From Bacteroidota bacterium (GTDB lineage Bacteria; Bacteroidota; Bacteroidia; Bacteroidales; VadinHA17): a DNA stretch of 64,000 bases. Of this stretch, positions 61,170-64,000 are shown in pieces (position 1 is the first letter of the stretch; each line of letters begins with the position of its first letter). The stretch spans positions 1-64,000 of the forward strand of contig JADFDS010000032.1 of NCBI GenBank assembly GCA_018262715.1, given 5' to 3'. A model generated the notes under the pieces. That model saw nothing but the letters and a program-made list of their open reading frames with translations. It searched no databases and had not been told where the DNA came from. The position numbers and the translations under genes are program-made.

Positions 61170-62081
61170 ATGAGAAAAATAACTATTGTACTGTCACTTG
61201 CACTGGCACTTACAGGAATAAACCCGGCGGCATCCGGCCAGGATGCCGACACCACCCAGGGTTGGCACAAGAGCGGAGTATTCTCCCTGAACATGTCACA
61301 GGCAAACTTCACCAACTGGGCTGCCGGAGGTCAGAACTCCTTGGCTCTGAACGGACTGGTTAATCTTGGAGCAAACTACAGGATGGGCAAGTCAGCCTGG
61401 GACAATGCCCTTATAATAGGTTACGGAAAGATGGTTCAGAAAGGGAATGACCTGGGATGGATGAAGACAGATGACCGTATCGACTTTCAGTCAAAGTATG
61501 GTCGGAAGGCAACTGAAAAGTGGTTTTATTCGGGTCTGATGAGTTTCAAAACACAGATGGACAACGGATACAATTACCCTGATACGGATAACAAGATATC
61601 GGGTCTGCTTTCACCGGCCTACCTGCTGTTCTCGTTGGGTATGGACTACAAGCCCAATCCGAATTTTTCGGTGTTTCTCTCGCCGCTGACATCAAAGAAC
61701 ACCATTGTCATGGATGATGATCTTTCCATGGCGGGTGCTTTCGGAGTGGAACCCGGGAAGAATTTCAGGCCGGAGCTCGGTGCATATGCAAACATTGCCT
61801 ACAAGAAGGACGAGATTGTCAAGAACGTCAATTTCATGACAAAGCTTGATCTCTTCACCAATTACCTGAAGAATCCACAGAATATTGACATCAGCTGGGA
61901 AGCGCTGCTGGTTCTAAAGGTCAACGAATTCATCTCTGCAACTGTAAACACGCTCCTGCTCTACGACGATGACATACTCATCAAGATTGACGAGGGTAGT
62001 GAAGGTGAGCCTGTCCTTGGCAAGCGCGCACAGTTCAAGGAGGTCATCGGCGTGGGTTTCACCTACAAGTTCATTAAATAG
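61170..62081 (+). CDS. DUF3078 domain outer-membrane protein
   Basis: The ATG at 61170 gives 303 residues with a signal peptide ending PAASGQ; an ATG at 61128 is upstream of the -7 element and is rejected. The DUF3078 start, WHKSGVFSLNMSQANFTNWA with AGGQNSLALNG, is present. Amphipathic beta strands follow, ending GVGFTYKFIK, typical of an outer-membrane barrel. Function is unknown; the family is restricted mostly to Bacteroidota. It follows a promoter-like element and precedes the nitroreductase gene by 24 bases. Confidence 0.88.
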   Translation: MRKITIVLSLALALTGINPAASGQDADTTQGWHKSGVFSLNMSQANFTNWAAGGQNSLALNGLVNLGANYRMGKSAWDNALIIGYGKMVQKGNDLGWMKTDDRIDFQSKYGRKATEKWFYSGLMSFKTQMDNGYNYPDTDNKISGLLSPAYLLFSLGMDYKPNPNFSVFLSPLTSKNTIVMDDDLSMAGAFGVEPGKNFRPELGAYANIAYKKDEIVKNVNFMTKLDLFTNYLKNPQNIDISWEALLVLKVNEFISATVNTLLLYDDDILIKIDEGSEGEPVLGKRAQFKEVIGVGFTYKFIK

Positions 62082-62105
62082 AATGTACTCATATTACGCG
62101 ACAGC

Positions 62106-62747
62106 ATGAAAAGCATAACACTTTTTGCAATTATGACGCTTATTACTGGAATCCTGACAGGGCAGGCGGTGCAGGACATCAAGCTGAATGCCCCTGACAT
62201 GGAGAGAGGGCTTACAATCATGAAGGCATTTGAAAAGAGGGCTTCGGCCACCTCCTTCAGTTCCAGGGATCTCTCCCTGCAGGATCTCTCCGACCTGCTC
62301 TGGGCATCAAACGGCATCAACAGGCCGGAAAGCGGCAAGCGCACGGCTCCCACTGCTGTCAATGCACAGGATGTTGACATTTATGTGCTGCTCAGGTCCG
62401 GGGCTTACCTGTATGATCACAAGACTCATACTCTAAAGGGTATTGCTGCCGGTGACAACAGGAAGCTGGTTTCAGACAGGCAGACCACGTTTGCCAATGC
62501 GCCGGTTATGCTTGTGCTGGTCTCTGACGTATCGCGCTTCAGGGGTGATGATGATGCCCGCAAGCTGAGCTGGGGTGCAATGGATGCAGGAATAGTCTCA
62601 CAGAATGTCAGTCTCTTCTGTGCCGGGGCAGGGCTTGTTACCCGTCCGCGTGCATCGATGGACATTGAGGGGCTGAAGAAGCTGCTCCAGCTGAACGGCA
62701 CCCAGCACCCGCTGCTCAACAATCCTGTGGGTTATCCCAACGAGTAG
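62106..62747 (+). CDS. Nitroreductase-like (SagB/ThcOx-type) secreted protein
   Basis: The 213-residue protein has a signal peptide (ending TGQAVQ) and the nitroreductase/SagB fold: FSSRDLSLQDLSDLLWASNGI, SGKRTAPTAVNAQDVDIYVL and SWGAMDAGIVSQNVSLFCAG, the last covering FMN-contact positions. SagB proteins are FMN-dependent oxidases of peptide azolines or similar. No YcaO cyclase or other azoline gene is in the window, so this is probably a stand-alone exported flavoprotein. Its reaction is unknown. Confidence 0.8.
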   Translation: MKSITLFAIMTLITGILTGQAVQDIKLNAPDMERGLTIMKAFEKRASATSFSSRDLSLQDLSDLLWASNGINRPESGKRTAPTAVNAQDVDIYVLLRSGAYLYDHKTHTLKGIAAGDNRKLVSDRQTTFANAPVMLVLVSDVSRFRGDDDARKLSWGAMDAGIVSQNVSLFCAGAGLVTRPRASMDIEGLKKLLQLNGTQHPLLNNPVGYPNE

Positions 62748-62759
62748 CGGCTGCCCGGT

Positions 62760-63380
62760 ATGCTTAAGCTGATAAATCATCCCCTGATCACGCACAAGCT
62801 GTCGCTTATCAGGAGGAAGGAGACGGGTACACGTGATTTCCGGCAGAACATCAGTGAGATAGCCGGGCTCATGGCGTATGAGATCACCAGGGACCTCCCG
62901 CTCCGCGAGATAGTAATAGACACTCCCCTTTCATCATGCTCCACGGCTGAGCTTTCGAGAGAGATCATACTGGTGCCGGTGCTGCGTGCCGGTCTGGGAA
63001 TGGTTGACGGAATCACTGCCCTCATTACCACGGCGCGGGTAGGTCATATAGGGCTTGTCCGTGACCATGAGACGCTTGCACCTATGGAGTATTACGCCAA
63101 GTTCCCCGCTGACATTTCAGAAGCGGTTGTGATGGTTCTCGATCCCATGCTGGCAACCGGCGGAAGTGCAAGCGCAGCCATCAGCGCAGTGAAAAAAAGA
63201 GGAGCGGTGACCATCAGGCTGGTATGCATCGTGGGCGCCCCGGAAGGTGTGACCAGGGTCGAAAAGGATCACCCTGACGTGGATATTTACCTGGCAGCGC
63301 TTGACAGTCACCTGAATGAAAACGGGTATATCGTTCCCGGACTGGGTGATGCAGGAGACCGGCTATTCGGAACAGTTTAG
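62760..63380 (+). CDS. upp: Uracil phosphoribosyltransferase
   Basis: Upp converts uracil and PRPP to UMP. The 206-residue protein shows the family features: [41 protein letters not shown], the PRPP loop [18 protein letters not shown] and the uracil site [12 protein letters not shown] near the end. Length is normal. It is followed 39 bases later by a nucleoside permease gene, giving a pyrimidine salvage pair. Confidence 0.95.
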   Translation: MLKLINHPLITHKLSLIRRKETGTRDFRQNISEIAGLMAYEITRDLPLREIVIDTPLSSCSTAELSREIILVPVLRAGLGMVDGITALITTARVGHIGLVRDHETLAPMEYYAKFPADISEAVVMVLDPMLATGGSASAAISAVKKRGAVTIRLVCIVGAPEGVTRVEKDHPDVDIYLAALDSHLNENGYIVPGLGDAGDRLFGTV

Positions 63381-63419
63381 TTTACTATATTCGCAGATTC
63401 ACAGGAAAAAAACAGGATT

Positions 63420-64000
63420 ATGGGACTTAAGCGCCGGCTTATCATTATGAACTTCCTCCAGTTCTTTATCTGGGGGTCATGGCTCCTGACCATAGGAGCA
63501 TACTGGTTTCAGAACAAAAACTGGTCGGGGACCGATTTCGGAGCCATCTTTTCAACAATGGGGCTGGCCTCCCTTTTCATGCCGGCAATAGCGGGTATCA
63601 TAGCAGACAGGTGGATCAACGCGGAGAAGCTTTATGGTATTTTTCACATCGCAGGGGCAGTACTTCTCTCACTGATACCGGCAATTAACAATCCTGACAC
63701 CTTCTTCTGGGTGCTGCTCCTCACCATGATGTTCTACATGCCGACACTGGCCCTGGCGATAACGGTGGCCTACAGCTCGATGAAGAACAGCGGGATGGAT
63801 ATTATCAGGGATTATCCGCCAGTGAGGGTCTGGGGCACCATAGGTTTCATCGTGGCGCTGTGGGTGGTGAGCCTGCTGGGATTCGAAACCTCTGCGTTGC
63901 AGTTTTACGTGGCTGCTGCCGCTTCCCTCATACTTGGGCTTTACGCTTTTACCCTTCCAAAGTGTCCTCCGCTGGCAAAAGGTCATAAGAAGAAGCTTAT
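63420..64000 (+). CDS. Nucleoside:H+ symporter, NupG/XapB-type MFS (partial, runs off the window)
   Basis: The reading frame from ATG 63420 stays open to the window end (193 codons). It starts MGLKRRLIIMNFLQFFIWGSW, and IGAYWFQNKNWSGTDFGAIF and MPAIAGIIADRWINAEKLYG follow, which are typical of NupG/XapB nucleoside symporters. A further conserved Arg-containing segment, YPPVRVWGTIGFIVALW, is present. Six of twelve helices are visible. It probably imports nucleosides or bases for use by Upp. The C-terminal half is outside the window. Confidence 0.88.
   Translation, partial: MGLKRRLIIMNFLQFFIWGSWLLTIGAYWFQNKNWSGTDFGAIFSTMGLASLFMPAIAGIIADRWINAEKLYGIFHIAGAVLLSLIPAINNPDTFFWVLLLTMMFYMPTLALAITVAYSSMKNSGMDIIRDYPPVRVWGTIGFIVALWVVSLLGFETSALQFYVAAAASLILGLYAFTLPKCPPLAKGHKKKL

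Noticed and set aside
1-64000. tRNA, rRNA, CRISPR array, insertion sequence or prophage
   Set aside because: Scanning by eye found no cloverleaf-type sequence, regular spacer repeats, transposase or integrase motifs, or phage genes; small RNAs cannot be excluded.

Overview
The window reads as a chromosomal stretch of a Bacteroidota bacterium, most likely from the Bacteroidales/Marinilabiliales side. Evidence: many short-signal-peptide lipoproteins, DUF3078, DUF4197, GH95 and GH97 genes, a DUF438-hemerythrin protein, TAnnTTTG-type -7 promoter elements, and few recognisable Shine-Dalgarno sequences. Genes are dense (about 64) and mostly on the + strand. No rRNA, tRNA, transposase, phage gene or CRISPR array was seen.

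Layout. 1-6.6 kb: a decayed YdeI/TPR locus, small envelope proteins, a lipocalin, a divergent peptide deformylase, an SDR with a low-complexity N-terminus, a GNAT and two unknown secreted proteins. 6.6-9.4 kb: a DUF438/hemerythrin/PAS protein, a DUF1858-type protein and a membrane-DUF2007 fusion, probably one gas/redox-sensing operon. 9.4-13.4 kb: a lipoprotein amidohydrolase, a P1 (DmpA-type) peptidase and a class C serine hydrolase. 13.4-21.2 kb: a Ca2+/cation antiporter, a beta-helix protein, a phosphodiester glycosidase, a thioredoxin-like protein, an ABC exporter and a TolB-like propeller protein. 21.2-28.7 kb: a GNAT-deacetylase fusion, a coiled-coil membrane protein, GH97 and GH95 glycosidases and a methyltransferase-like membrane protein. 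28.7-38.4 kb: two prolyl-oligopeptidase (S9) enzymes, an M81 lipoprotein, an alpha/beta hydrolase and membrane proteins including a steroid-5-alpha-reductase-like one.

38.7-48.0 kb is the most coherent system. A heavy-metal-binding lipoprotein is followed by a Tat-exported FeS protein, an NrfD/PsrC membrane protein, a membrane-anchored monohaem cytochrome c, a DoxX-like protein, SCO, caa3-type oxidase subunits I, III, IV and II, and haem O synthase. No molybdopterin or multihaem catalytic subunit is present. I infer a reduced, alternative-complex-III-like quinol oxidation module feeding electrons through cytochrome c to an A2-type (YS motif) oxygen reductase.

48.0-64.0 kb: tandem serine hydrolase paralogues, PrsW, then a tight operon nagA-ROK kinase-MFS-SIS-UROD/MtaA-like methyltransferase (amino-sugar catabolism with an unexplained zinc methyltransferase). 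After that come a patatin, several small envelope/coiled-coil proteins, DUF4197, DUF3078, a SagB-like nitroreductase, and upp with a nucleoside permease (pyrimidine salvage) running off the window.
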